Shown here: piece after piece, positions 1-9,250 of the stretch
Numbering within the stretch: position 1 is the first letter of the stretch
Layout of the letters: each line of letters starts with the position of its first letter
Source: Orenia metallireducens
Lineage (GTDB): Bacteria > Bacillota > Halanaerobiia > Halobacteroidales > Halobacteroidaceae
Assembly: GCF_003001995.1 (NCBI RefSeq)
Contig: NZ_PVNB01000032.1
Coordinates: 1-43,506 of the forward strand
Direction of reading: 5' to 3'
Length of the DNA: 43,506 nt
Program-made: the position numbers and the translations under genes
Notes under the pieces: model-generated
Seen by the model: only the letters and a program-made list of their open reading frames with translations
Databases searched by the model: none
What the model was told of the DNA's origin: nothing

Positions 1-147
1 AACAACCTTTACTGGAATTTCTTCTGAAGCATCAAAATATTTAGCAATCTCCTCAGAATTTTGTGCAACCTCTTTTAATACATCATCACCATATAAATGT
101 TGACTTCCTGTTAAAAACCATACCTCTAAATTTTTAAATGGTTTCAT
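1..147 (-). CDS. araA: L-arabinose isomerase, N-terminal 49 residues (runs off the window)
   Basis: Reading minus from the ATG at 145-147, the peptide begins [20 protein letters not shown]. The [12 protein letters not shown]-type motif is the hallmark N-terminus of L-arabinose isomerase, the cytoplasmic enzyme that converts L-arabinose to L-ribulose. A strong GAGGAGG site (155-161) stands 7 nt before the ATG, so the start is well supported. The rest of the gene lies outside the window. Upstream are two promoters and five palindromes of the AraR operator type, followed by araR, which fits repression relieved by arabinose. The identification is by recognised motif plus context. Confidence 0.93.
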   Translation of the reverse strand, partial: MKPFKNLEVWFLTGSQHLYGDDVLKEVAQNSEEIAKYFDASEEIPVKVV

Positions 148-238
148 TATTTAGCCTCCTCTTATAATTAAGTTTAAAATCAATCAGCTAACCTTTAGAA
201 CTTACTTTGCTTATAAATAGTACAATAAGTATATTGTA

Positions 239-256
239 ATGTTGTACGTACAACAT
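239..256. promoter_or_regulatory. AraR-type operator 1 (perfect palindrome)
   Basis: ATGTTGTACGTACAACAT is a perfect 18-bp palindrome resembling the known AraR operators of Bacillus (TTGTACGTACAA core). It is the operator nearest to araA. Confidence 0.8.
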
Positions 257-270
257 CCATAAATAAAGAA

Positions 271-323
271 CCCACATTTAGCCAAGGTAATTCTAATTTA
301 TCTGCTCTTGCTAGTAATGTGGG
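271..323 (-). promoter_or_regulatory. Leader hairpin, copy 1 (araA-proximal)
   Basis: On the minus strand CCCACATT pairs with AATGTGGG, and an inner stem pairs TAGCAAG with CTTGGCTA. The same two-stem layout occurs at 451-502 and 844-894 with different inner-stem bases that still pair, which suggests a selected RNA structure in the araA leader. The minus-strand 3' side runs into TTCTTTATTT, so an attenuator or weak terminator is possible. Confidence 0.45.
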
Positions 324-417
324 CTCTTATAATGATTGTTATTAGATTTTAGCCACCTATATTTTATTGTATTATACTAACTATACTTATTTTAGAAGCT
401 CACCTAAAAAGATTGTA

Positions 418-435
418 ATGTTGTACGAACAAGTT
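418..435. promoter_or_regulatory. AraR-type operator 2 (imperfect)
   Basis: ATGTTGTACGAACAAGTT keeps the TTGTAC half of the operator; the right half is imperfect. It lies in the equivalent position to operator 4 of the duplicated unit. Confidence 0.65.
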
Positions 436-450
436 ATTGAAATAAAAATT

Positions 451-502
451 CCCACATATAGCCTAAAGGAATCCTAATAATACTCCTCTTAGCAATTGTG
501 GG
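451..502 (-). promoter_or_regulatory. Leader hairpin, copy 2
   Basis: Same structure as at 271-323: outer stem CCCACA/TGTGGG and inner stem CTAAGAGGA/TCCTTTAG on the minus strand, followed by AATTTTTATT. It belongs to the proximal copy of the tandem duplication. Confidence 0.45.
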
Positions 503-613
503 TTCTTGTAATAGTTGTTATATAGCTTATAACCACTTATATTCAATTATATAGTTATGGTAATTCTTCTTATGAAATGGTTGTTATACTAAATTTATTC
601 TCTTATTATAATC

Positions 614-631
614 ATGTTGTATGCACAACCA
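614..631. promoter_or_regulatory. AraR-type operator 3
   Basis: ATGTTGTATGCACAACCA is a near-palindrome (TGTTGT/ACAACC). It is centred about 23 bp downstream of the -10 box at 646-651, a position suited to blocking transcription. Confidence 0.7.
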
Positions 632-645
632 TATCTGTTACTTAC

Positions 646-674
646 ATAATACATTATATCCTTCTCATTGTCAA
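646..674 (-). promoter_or_regulatory. araA promoter, proximal copy (sigma-A type)
   Basis: Reading minus: -35 TTGACA at 669-674, 17-nt spacer, -10 TATTAT at 646-651. Operator 3 lies just downstream. Confidence 0.8.
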
Positions 675-810
675 GAATAGATTATAAATATTCTAATAAT
701 GCTAAAAACTATACTATTTAATAGTTAATCTACCAGCTTGAACACTTAATTTAAATAACGTTACATAGAGCTTGATTTAGCTGTAACTATAGTAAATAAA
801 TCATATTGTA

Positions 811-828
811 ATGTTGTGCGTACAAATC
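811..828. promoter_or_regulatory. AraR-type operator 4
   Basis: ATGTTGTGCGTACAAATC is an imperfect palindrome with the GTACAA half intact. It is equivalent to operator 2 in the duplicated unit. Confidence 0.65.
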
Positions 829-843
829 ATTGGAATAAAAATT

Positions 844-894
844 CCCACATATACCTAAAGGAATCCTAATAATACTCCTCTTAGCAATTGTGGG
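844..894 (-). promoter_or_regulatory. Leader hairpin, copy 3
   Basis: Third copy of the CCCACA/TGTGGG two-stem structure, almost identical to copy 2. It sits between operators 4 and 5. Confidence 0.45.
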
Positions 895-1005
895 TTCTTG
901 TAATAGTTGTTATATAGCTTATAACCACTTATATTCAATTATATAGTTATGGTAATTCTTCTTATGAAATGGTTGTTATACTAAATTTATTCTCTTATCA
1001 TGATC

Positions 1006-1023
1006 ATGTTGTACGCACAACCA
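1006..1023. promoter_or_regulatory. AraR-type operator 5
   Basis: ATGTTGTACGCACAACCA is a near-perfect palindrome just downstream of the distal promoter. Confidence 0.75.
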
Positions 1024-1037
1024 TATCTGTTACTTAC

Positions 1038-1066
1038 ATAATACATTATATCCTTCTCATTGTCAA
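1038..1066 (-). promoter_or_regulatory. araA promoter, distal copy (sigma-A type)
   Basis: Reading minus: -35 TTGACA at 1061-1066, 17-nt spacer, -10 TATTAT at 1038-1043. The core is identical to the proximal copy. Confidence 0.8.
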
Positions 1067-1221
1067 GAATAGATTATAAATATTTTAATAATAAAAACTA
1101 TAACATTTGCAAGCACAGCTAGATTAAGTTTTAGAATCACAATCCTACACATAGATATCCAACTTTAGAATGAAATCCAAATATGAAGTTATGTAGAGAT
1201 AATGGGACACTTTTTACTTTG

Positions 1222-1296
1222 GTAGTTAGGTAGTTTGGGGGTAGATAGTTAGGAAAACCTAAACATCCAACCACCTATCCACCTAATTACGAAATT
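1222..1296. repeat. Imperfect inverted repeat downstream of araR
   Basis: Runs such as GGTAGTTAGGTAG and TAGTTAGG on one side are partly complementary to CCTAA...CCACCTA...CCACCTAATTAC on the other. It could form a long imperfect hairpin in the 290-nt gap between the distal araA promoter and the araR stop. It may act as an araR terminator or be a decayed small repeat. Nothing else is evident in this gap. Confidence 0.35.
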
Positions 1297-1383
1297 ATCG
1301 CTCTATCCTCATTAACTTTCACTTTGGATTTAGAATCTATAGAGATGTTTCAATACAGATCCCTCTATTTTTCAAATAATCAT

Positions 1384-2496
1384 CTACTCTCTTAATTCTT
1401 TTACAGAATTCCGTTCAATAATTTTAGGGTTGAAGATAACGTTTTCATTCAAATCAGAAACTTCATCATTAATCTTATCTAAAATAATCTCTCCTGCTTT
1501 TTGTCCAGCTTTTATCTTAGGATGAGTAACAGAAGTAATCGATATATGCCTTAGCCTTACTAATTTTGAATCATCAAAACCTATAATAGATATATCCTCT
1601 GGTATCTTATAGTTTAAATCATCTAGTATTTCCTTTAATAAGATAGCTATTTGGTCATTAAAGCAGAATATAGCTGTTGGAGGAGTCTTAGCTTTTATCA
1701 ATTCAATTGCTAGAGATCTTATCTCTTCTTTGAATTTTTTTGGGTTTTCAAATTCAGAAACATAATACTTTTTGACATAGTCATTATAAACTGGAATACT
1801 ATTCTCTTTTAATGCTTGCTCATAACCTTTAAACCGATTAATAGATGGCTTATGAAGCCCCTTATAGATAATAGCAATATTAGTATGACCCTTATCTATA
1901 AAGTATTTTGTAGCTAAATACCCACCTTGCTGATCATTTACTGTAATATAATTAAACTTATCATTCTCAAAATTACTGTCAATAATCACCACTGGTATCT
2001 TATTATCTACAAAACGCTCTAATAGACCAATATTTGGATAGTTGTAACCACTTTTAGCAGGCTCGATAATTAAACCATCGACATCCTTTTTCAAAAATTC
2101 ATTTAGAATTTCTCGCTCTCTATTTTGATCATCCTTAGAATTACCCAAGATTATTTGATAGCCATTTTCATGTAATATACTATCAATTCCAGATAAAATA
2201 TCAGCAAAGATATAATCATGTAAACTGATACTGATAAATCCTATATTATAAGTCTTCTGCTTTCTATTTTCAGAGCAAAAAGTTCCTAAACCTTGCTTTT
2301 TATATACCAAGCCATCTTGCTCTAAGATATCAAGTGCTTTTCTTACAGTGTGCCTACTAACACCATACTCTTCACATAAGTCACTCTCTGTAGGTAATTT
2401 ATCCCTAGGCTTTATCTTACCACTATGAATCAATTCTTCGATATTATTCTTTACTTGAATATATTTAGGTAAACCATTAACATTCATTATTATCAT
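1384..2496 (-). CDS. araR: Arabinose operon transcriptional repressor AraR
   Basis: A cytoplasmic DNA-binding repressor of 370 aa. Residues ~8-75 form a GntR-type winged helix (LPTESDLCEEYGVSRHTVRKAL, then DGLVYKKQGLGTF). Residues ~80-365 form a LacI/periplasmic-binding-like effector domain (GFISISLHDYIF, VIIDSN, GYLATKYFIDKGHTNIAIIYKG, IIGFDDSKLVRL). This GntR-plus-LacI fusion is diagnostic of AraR, which releases DNA on binding L-arabinose. It lies upstream of araA and faces the same way, with palindromic operators between. The start at 2496 follows AAAGGAAGGGG; the ATG at codon 4 (2487) is also possible. A candidate operator upstream (2584-2599) suggests autoregulation. Confidence 0.92.
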   Translation of the reverse strand: MIIMNVNGLPKYIQVKNNIEELIHSGKIKPRDKLPTESDLCEEYGVSRHTVRKALDILEQDGLVYKKQGLGTFCSENRKQKTYNIGFISISLHDYIFADILSGIDSILHENGYQIILGNSKDDQNREREILNEFLKKDVDGLIIEPAKSGYNYPNIGLLERFVDNKIPVVIIDSNFENDKFNYITVNDQQGGYLATKYFIDKGHTNIAIIYKGLHKPSINRFKGYEQALKENSIPVYNDYVKKYYVSEFENPKKFKEEIRSLAIELIKAKTPPTAIFCFNDQIAILLKEILDDLNYKIPEDISIIGFDDSKLVRLRHISITSVTHPKIKAGQKAGEIILDKINDEVSDLNENVIFNPKIIERNSVKELRE

Positions 2497-2929
2497 ACCC
2501 CTTCCTTTAATAACTCAAAGTTTTTAACCTGCTTTTAGCAATTTTCTTACTTGCTTAATTATATATTTAAGAATACTAATGCAGTTATCCGTACAATTTT
2601 TAGTTGATTAGGAGAACAAACTTTTAAAAGTTTATCTATTAAATTTATCATTTTAAATAGTCTGACTTGTTCTCCTCCATTATAAGCCTACTTAAAAAAC
2701 ACCTACTTCAGATATATAATTATTCTTTTAATAATTTCGGATATAAAATTATCTAATTATATTAATCATACCATATTAACGCTTCTTTGTCTAAATCTAT
2801 TAAAATTTTCATAGACAATTTATTATATAATTCTTGTAGTATTGAGCTACTCACCTCAAAATCAAAGTAATATTATATCTACAATTCAAATATTAATAAA
2901 TAAGGAATCTCAATAAAGGAGGGAGCCCT
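2497..2929. other. araR-ylbJ divergent intergenic region
   Basis: No gene seen. It holds the operator-like site at 2584-2599 and an inverted repeat of GGAGAACAA (2611-2619) with TTGTTCTCC (2669-2677). AT-rich DNA before ylbJ must contain its promoter. I found no convincing sigma-E promoter match there by eye. Confidence 0.5.
2584..2599. promoter_or_regulatory. Possible AraR operator upstream of araR
   Basis: On the minus strand AAATTGTACGGATAAC resembles an AraR operator with one good half. It lies about 90 bp upstream of the araR start. The match is weaker than the araA operators. Confidence 0.45.
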
Positions 2930-2932
2930 TTG
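2915..2932 (+). promoter_or_regulatory. ylbJ ribosome binding site and TTG start
   Basis: AAAGGAGGG at 2915-2923 is followed after 6 nt by TTG at 2930. This fixes the non-ATG start of ylbJ. Confidence 0.8.
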
Positions 2933-3364
2933 AAAAATGATATTAATAAAAGAGCAATCAATACAAAGGCTCTAATTGCTATCCTATTTACAATCTCTTT
3001 GATTATATTTTCAGAACAAGCCTTTGATGCCGCTGTAAGTGGCTTGCATACCTGGTGGGAAGTTGTATTTCCAGCACTCCTACCTTTCTTTATTATGGCA
3101 GAGATCTTAATGGGCTTGGGAGTAGTCCATTTTATGGGAACATTATTAGAACCCCTGATGCAGCCTATCTTTAAAGTTCCTGGAGTTGGTGCCTTTGCTT
3201 TTGCTATGGGTCTAGCTTCTGGATATCCTATTGGTGCTAAGATTACTGGTAACTTAAGAAGAGAAAAGCTCTGTACCCAAGCTGAAGGTGAGAGGTTGGT
3301 ATCTTTTACCAATACTGCTGATCCGTTGTTTATGATTGGAGCGGTGGCAAAGGTAACAATATGA
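2930..3364 (+). CDS. ylbJ: YlbJ, N-terminal part, interrupted by the element
   Basis: Encodes the first 139 residues of YlbJ, a multi-pass membrane protein made in the mother cell during sporulation (in Bacillus subtilis under sigma-E and needed for normal cortex). Visible features are a membrane segment near residues 10-28, then a Gate-type membrane domain with WWEVVFPALLPFFIMAEILMG, GFAMGLASGYPIGAKIT-like residues and LVSFTNTADPLFMIGAVA. Host coding sequence ends at the GT of 3344-3345; the last few codons to the stop at 3362-3364 come from the inserted element. Reading across attL/attR joined at GT gives MIGAVAVGMFGN, as in intact YlbJ. The frame is otherwise undamaged, which argues against long decay. 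Confidence 0.93.
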   Translation: MKNDINKRAINTKALIAILFTISLIIFSEQAFDAAVSGLHTWWEVVFPALLPFFIMAEILMGLGVVHFMGTLLEPLMQPIFKVPGVGAFAFAMGLASGYPIGAKITGNLRREKLCTQAEGERLVSFTNTADPLFMIGAVAKVTI

Positions 3365-3372
3365 TATAAAAA
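3318..3372. promoter_or_regulatory. attL, left attachment site of the element
   Basis: The crossover dinucleotide is inferred as GT at 3344-3345. To its left is ylbJ; to its right, after exactly 10 nt, begins ACAATATGATATAAAAA (3356-3372). This is the perfect inverted complement of 42458-42474 at the right end, also 10 nt from its GT. Two half-sites equally spaced about a 2-bp core is what large serine recombinases use. The site was found by reconstructing the intact ylbJ frame. Confidence 0.88.
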
Positions 3373-3389
3373 AACAATTTGAACAAGAT

Positions 3390-3615
3390 GACCTTTTTAA
3401 AGATTATCTCATATATTAAATATCGTATCTTTAATATTTTCTACTTCTTTTTCATTCAAGTTAGTTATTTTAACTATAACTTCTACTTTGATTCTATTTT
3501 TTGTATTTTCATTAATATTTCTTTTCTAACTTTCTTTATACCTTACTTGGTCCATACCTTTTCTTTCGGCTTTCTTTAATACCATCTTCTCATCTCTTAA
3601 CCATTCTAACTTAAC
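3390..3615 (-). pseudogene. Decayed C-terminal piece of an Rpn/PD-(D/E)XK-transposase-like protein
   Basis: The minus strand reads EWLRDEKMVLKKAERKGMD, then past a stop a piece ending VKITNLNEKEVENIKDTIFN. Lysine-rich helices ending in a 'T-x-L-x-x-E-E-I' hairpin are typical of the C-terminus of the Rpn family of recombination-promoting nucleases. There are internal stops and no start, so it is not functional. The identity rests on general resemblance only. The plus-strand open frame in this stretch is T-rich and phenylalanine-heavy and is not credible. Confidence 0.35.
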
Positions 3616-3687
3616 CCAGTTTCATAAGTTCTCTCTTTTTTTGGTTAAGCTTATTGTAACTAATACTTTAATTGTTTTTTTTGAATG

Positions 3688-6600
3688 CTTTTAACCTCAA
3701 CTAATAGAGTGGGGTTTGTAATATTATTCGTTCTTGCATAAGACCAAAAGTTAAGACTATCTTTCAGTCTCCTAGTTAATGGAGTATAGTTTGTAACGAG
3801 TTTATTACAAATAGACGATAATTATATTTATGTCTTTCAGTCTCCTAGTTAATGGAGTATAGTTTGTAACTTTTTAGGTTTACCACAGGACACACCTGCT
3901 TTTTCTTTCTTTCAGTCTCCTAGTTAATGGAGTATAGTTTGTAACAACTAATGAAAGCAAGGTCAATACTGTTGACAAAGCTTTCAGTCTCCTAGTTAAT
4001 GGAGTATAGTTTGTAACTTATTGTGCTCTGGTGTTCTATAGGATGAATTGATTATAAGCTTTCAGTCTCCTAGTTAATGGAGTATAGTTTGTAACAACAG
4101 AGCAATCAAATATTCCATCTAAATCAAAATACTTTCAGTCTCCTAGTTAATGGAGTATAGTTTGTAACTATAATGGTATGCCATACAGAAATAGAAGATT
4201 CAAACTTTCAGTCTCCTAGTTAATGGAGTATAGTTTGTAACCAAGGAGGTAATAATTTATGCAAAAATGCAGATATTGCTTTCAGTCTCCTAGTTAATGG
4301 AGTATAGTTTGTAACTGAAATGCAATGCTTGAGTGCAGGTAGTGAGCTGATCTTTCAGTCTCCTAGTTAATGGAGTATAGTTTGTAACTATCTAAGAATC
4401 CACCGTAATATTGAGTATTACCCCAAACTTTCAGTCTCCTAGTTAATGGAGTATAGTTTGTAACAAAAACACGATAATACAGTTAATCTCATTTGTACAT
4501 GCTTTCAGTCTCCTAGTTAATGGAGTATAGTTTGTAACCAGACTCTATATATATTCTTCTTCCTATGTCGATGAGCTTTCAGTCTCCTAGTTAATGGAGT
4601 ATAGTTTGTAACGAAGTCCATCCTGCTTTTAAAGTTAATGGAGAAATTACTTTCAGTCTCCTAGTTAATGGAGTATAGTTTGTAACGAAACCAGGTCGTG
4701 CTGCTTTAAGTAGATATATCAACTTTCAGTCTCCTAGTTAATGGAGTATAGTTTGTAACCATGGGATTGATTGCAGAAAAGCTAACGGAGATATACTTTC
4801 AGTCTCCTAGTTAATGGAGTATAGTTTGTAACTTAGCTCCCTTGACCCCTCTGTCTGCTCTATTGGTCACTTTCAGTCTCCTAGTTAATGGAGTATAGTT
4901 TGTAACATATTACCATCCTCCTTTGTATAGGTTGTACTATTTTCTTTCAGTCTCCTAGTTAATGGAGTATAGTTTGTAACATATAACCACCCCTTAAAAC
5001 ACATAGAAATGTCTAGCTTTCAGTCTCCTAGTTAATGGAGTATAGTTTGTAACTGGAACCGTAGGAGATACAAAAATAGACGCTTTGAGACTTTCAGTCT
5101 CCTAGTTAATGGAGTATAGTTTGTAACTATGTTGGGGGCTACAGGGAAAACAGTCAGGAGGTGGTCTTTCAGTCTCCTAGTTAATGGAGTATAGTTTGTA
5201 ACAAAAGAAAGATGGATTAGTAAGCAAGATGTTGGTACTTTCAGTCTCCTAGTTAATGGAGTATAGTTTGTAACTACCTTTGTATTAGATTTATTTTATT
5301 TTGAGGATGCCTTTCAGTCTCCTAGTTAATGGAGTATAGTTTGTAACTTCCTAATTATGTTGATGATATAGAAGATTATTATAACTTTCAGTCTCCTAGT
5401 TAATGGAGTATAGTTTGTAACTTTGAGCCAGACAAATCCTCCTTTTGAAGCAACTGCACTTTCAGTCTCCTAGTTAATGGAGTATAGTTTGTAACGGTAT
5501 TCCAGTTTCTCTGCTTACATCCTCGAATGCTTCTTTCAGTCTCCTAGTTAATGGAGTATAGTTTGTAACAACACATCTAGTGCTGATAAAGCTAGACTAG
5601 GAATGACTTTCAGTCTCCTAGTTAATGGAGTATAGTTTGTAACTTCTAAAACCCAATCTGCATCTATTGACGGAATAGCGCTTTCAGTCTCCTAGTTAAT
5701 GGAGTATAGTTTGTAACGAGAAAAGAAATTAATCCATCGTATATAAAGATATGCCTTTCAGTCTCCTAGTTAATGGAGTATAGTTTGTAACTTGATTGGT
5801 TGACAGCTATTGAAGCTTTAAGTAATGACTTTCAGTCTCCTAGTTAATGGAGTATAGTTTGTAACTCTTCTTCAGGGTGTTGCCAACATCTATATTCTTT
5901 CTTTCAGTCTCCTAGTTAATGGAGTATAGTTTGTAACTGCTAATCTCCCAGCCATTGCCGATAACTCTTGACCTTTCAGTCTCCTAGTTAATGGAGTATA
6001 GTTTGTAACGCAGAAGCCGCACAGAAAGCCGCAGAGGAATGGCGGACTTTCAGTCTCCTAGTTAATGGAGTATAGTTTGTAACTTCTTATAGTCAGGTGG
6101 TGGGTTCTGTATCATCCCTTCTCTTTCAGTCTCCTAGTTAATGGAGTATAGTTTGTAACCTATGATATTCGTGTTAGAGGTACGTTGATAAATGGCCTTT
6201 CAGTCTCCTAGTTAATGGAGTATAGTTTGTAACTCTTAAGTCTGTGTCTGCTACTGTAATGTTTCCTACTTCTTTCAGTCTCCTAGTTAATGGAGTATAG
6301 TTTGTAACTCCAAGAAACCGCCGTCAAACAATATGCTCTAAGCAACTTTCAGTCTCCTAGTTAATGGAGTATAGTTTGTAACCGTTAATTATCCATGTGT
6401 TAGTTTTGATTGTTATTTTCTTTCAGTCTCCTAGTTAATGGAGTATAGTTTGTAACAAGGTTCAGCAATCAAGGCAGCAGTGGCTATATGTACTTTCAGT
6501 CTCCTAGTTAATGGAGTATAGTTTGTAACGTAATCAAGAATTAGCAGAACACGAGACGATACAAGTCTTTCAGTCTCCTAGTTAATGGAGTATAGTTTGT

Positions 6601-8971
6601 AACAATCAAATTTTCAGCTATAGTTGTTTTTCCCATACCCTTTCAGTCTCCTAGTTAATGGAGTATAGTTTGTAACCATAGTCAACCAAGTGCCGACATG
6701 GCGTAATTATGACTTTCAGTCTCCTAGTTAATGGAGTATAGTTTGTAACTGGTATAGTAATGAGAACGGTTTATATAGCTACGATGACTTTCAGTCTCCT
6801 AGTTAATGGAGTATAGTTTGTAACTTATCCACTTGACTTATCGCCCCATCAAAGGACGGGTCTTTCAGTCTCCTAGTTAATGGAGTATAGTTTGTAACTC
6901 AACGCTTATTGTGGCGACCCCACTTATGTAGAAGACTTTCAGTCTCCTAGTTAATGGAGTATAGTTTGTAACAAAGGTAACTGGCAGGTCTTTCCGACTT
7001 ATGAACGCTTTCAGTCTCCTAGTTAATGGAGTATAGTTTGTAACTCTTCTAATTCTTTGTTGTAGTCTTCAATCATACAACAACTTTCAGTCTCCTAGTT
7101 AATGGAGTATAGTTTGTAACAATTTTGATATGGTTTTTCAGGCAGGTTTAGAAAAAGCTTTCAGTCTCCTAGTTAATGGAGTATAGTTTGTAACTGTTCT
7201 TCTGTTATCCTGTACCCTCTGCCAACCTTAGCTTTCAGTCTCCTAGTTAATGGAGTATAGTTTGTAACCAATAGCTTTTGCTCTTGAACTTATAGGCAGA
7301 ACCTCTTTCAGTCTCCTAGTTAATGGAGTATAGTTTGTAACCTACAATAGGACAAACAGTAAACGAAGGACCACGAGCCTTTCAGTCTCCTAGTTAATGG
7401 AGTATAGTTTGTAACTCAAGACCGGCACGGTTCTAATCCGACACGGATGAAAGCTTTCAGTCTCCTAGTTAATGGAGTATAGTTTGTAACGAGTGGATGG
7501 CAACCCTAAAAGATACATTTGACCCGTTCTTTCAGTCTCCTAGTTAATGGAGTATAGTTTGTAACAGACTTAAATCTTTTTCCACTCTTCTTTTTTTGAT
7601 TCTAGTCTTTCAGTCTCCTAGTTAATGGAGTATAGTTTGTAACAATTTCCAAACACATATCTGGCAAGCAGGTGCGAATGTCTTTCAGTCTCCTAGTTAA
7701 TGGAGTATAGTTTGTAACCCCTAACTACCGTTAAGTTAGGGATTTGCTTCTTGATCTTTCAGTCTCCTAGTTAATGGAGTATAGTTTGTAACATGTATTC
7801 CCAAAATGCTAAAGCAAATTAGGGATAATCTTTCAGTCTCCTAGTTAATGGAGTATAGTTTGTAACTATGTTTGTCGGACTATTAATAAGGAGGGTAAAA
7901 ACTTTCAGTCTCCTAGTTAATGGAGTATAGTTTGTAACTGATTGCTCCACTCTTCTAGCTCTTCATTTTTCTCCTTTCAGTCTCCTAGTTAATGGAGTAT
8001 AGTTTGTAACCAAAGTAACAAGAAACAGAACGGTTTTTACAGAAGATCTTTCAGTCTCCTAGTTAATGGAGTATAGTTTGTAACAAAGATAATAGAGATG
8101 CTGATGTGGTTATTCCTATCACTTTCAGTCTCCTAGTTAATGGAGTATAGTTTGTAACCTAGAAGAGGCAATTAATAGATTCACAATAGAAGATCTTTCA
8201 GTCTCCTAGTTAATGGAGTATAGTTTGTAACGGTGGCGGAATTGGATATTCTGGTGGCGGCATCTTCGGCTTTCAGTCTCCTAGTTAATGGAGTATAGTT
8301 TGTAACGTATCAAAAGGATAGAGATACATGAGAGCTGGATTGACCTTTCAGTCTCCTAGTTAATGGAGTATAGTTTGTAACCTAATAATTCATTTATTAA
8401 TGCTACTGGTTTTTGAGTCTTTCAGTCTCCTAGTTAATGGAGTATAGTTTGTAACCTTTATTTGATTCTAACCTGTCGATTATTCCACTACTTCTTTCAG
8501 TCTCCTAGTTAATGGAGTATAGTTTGTAACACTTTGTGGATTCTCAGAGTGTATTGTCTGGTGGTGGTCTTTCAGTCTCCTAGTTAATGGAGTATAGTTT
8601 GTAACGGAAGTGATGTGATGCCTAACACTAAAGAAGTAGCTTTCAGTCTCCTAGTTAATGGAGTATAGTTTGTAACTGCTTAATGCGGTATTATCAGACT
8701 TGAAAGACCCGACTTTCAGTCTCCTAGTTAATGGAGTATAGTTTGTAACGAATCATTCCCGCAATTTGAAAAATGGTTGTATGATTTCTTTCAGTCTCCT
8801 AGTTAATGGAGTATAGTTTGTAACAATAGACCTTAATGCTACTCAGTCAGCGGTTAGAGCCTTTCAGTCTCCTAGTTAATGGAGTATAGTTTGTAACCTC
8901 CTTTTAGATTGCTGATAGCTTGATTATAAGTAGTCTTTCAGTCTCCTAGTTAATGGAGTATAGTTTGTAAC
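3688..8971 (-). CRISPR. CRISPR array 1: about 71 repeats of 37 bp plus one degenerate terminal repeat
   Basis: The minus-strand repeat starts GTTACAAACTATACTCC and ends CTAGGAGACTGAAAG (37 nt). By eye there are about 71 essentially perfect copies from 3761 to 8971 with spacers of roughly 34-40 nt (mean period 73.9). A degenerate repeat at 3688-3722 marks the old, leader-distal end. The leader lies at the high-coordinate end, so newest spacers are near 8.9 kb and transcription runs minus. Every intact repeat begins with G, whereas array 2 repeats begin with A. The internal TACTCCATTAACTAGGAG part forms the short repeat hairpin expected to be recognised by Cas6. Some spacers look phage-like in coding content, but no source was identified. 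Confidence 0.98.
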
Positions 8972-9095
8972 CGCAAATTTTAAAAAGTAAGAAGCCTATT
9001 GTATCAAGGGTTTATAGCACCTATGATATTACAAATTGCTCACAATTTTTCGCAAAGCAATTCTTGCAGAAAAAGCCTAGGGTTTTGCGAAAGCA
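8972..9095 (-). promoter_or_regulatory. CRISPR leader 1
   Basis: This stretch next to the newest repeat is conserved with the one at the same end of array 2 (25995-26116). Shared features are CGCAAATTT beside the repeat, a CAAGGGTTTAT block, and TTTCGCAAA / TTGC(A)GAAA arms further out. A -10-like TACAAT (minus strand, 8998-9003) corresponds to TATAAT in leader 2. No clear -35 is seen. From 9096 to 9250 I see no further gene. Confidence 0.85.
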
Positions 9096-9250
9096 CCTTC
9101 AACCCTTTATACTACTAGACTTTTAAGCACTTTAAGATTATTCCTTCTTTTCAATGTACAAATACAAAGTGTTATTTATAATAGGTTTGCGAAATCCTAC
9201 TCTTATTATTTTCTATACTAAACAAATAATTCCTTTATAAAAAGTAAATT

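Larger units (their letters stand above)
412..1093. repeat. Tandem duplication of the araA control region
   Basis: About 285 bp starting at 412 recurs from 805 at an offset near 393. The two copies are almost identical from the CCCACA hairpin through operator and promoter (451-697 against 844-1091), with a few substitutions and one single-base indel. Each copy holds operator, hairpin, operator and promoter in the same order. A diverged third hairpin plus operator lies at 239-323. Confidence 0.85.

Noticed and set aside
2893-3312. Long minus-strand open frame opposite ylbJ
   Set aside because: Antisense shadow of a gene with clear YlbJ motifs and a strong ribosome site; its own protein is low-complexity and has no family resemblance.
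3379-3579. 66-aa plus-strand frame rich in Phe/Tyr/Ile
   Set aside because: No ribosome site; composition reflects T-rich DNA and the other strand shows a decayed Rpn-like C-terminus.
7720-7757. Spacer containing CCTAACT...AGTTAGG inverted repeat
   Set aside because: A small hairpin within one spacer is expected by chance among about 100 spacers.
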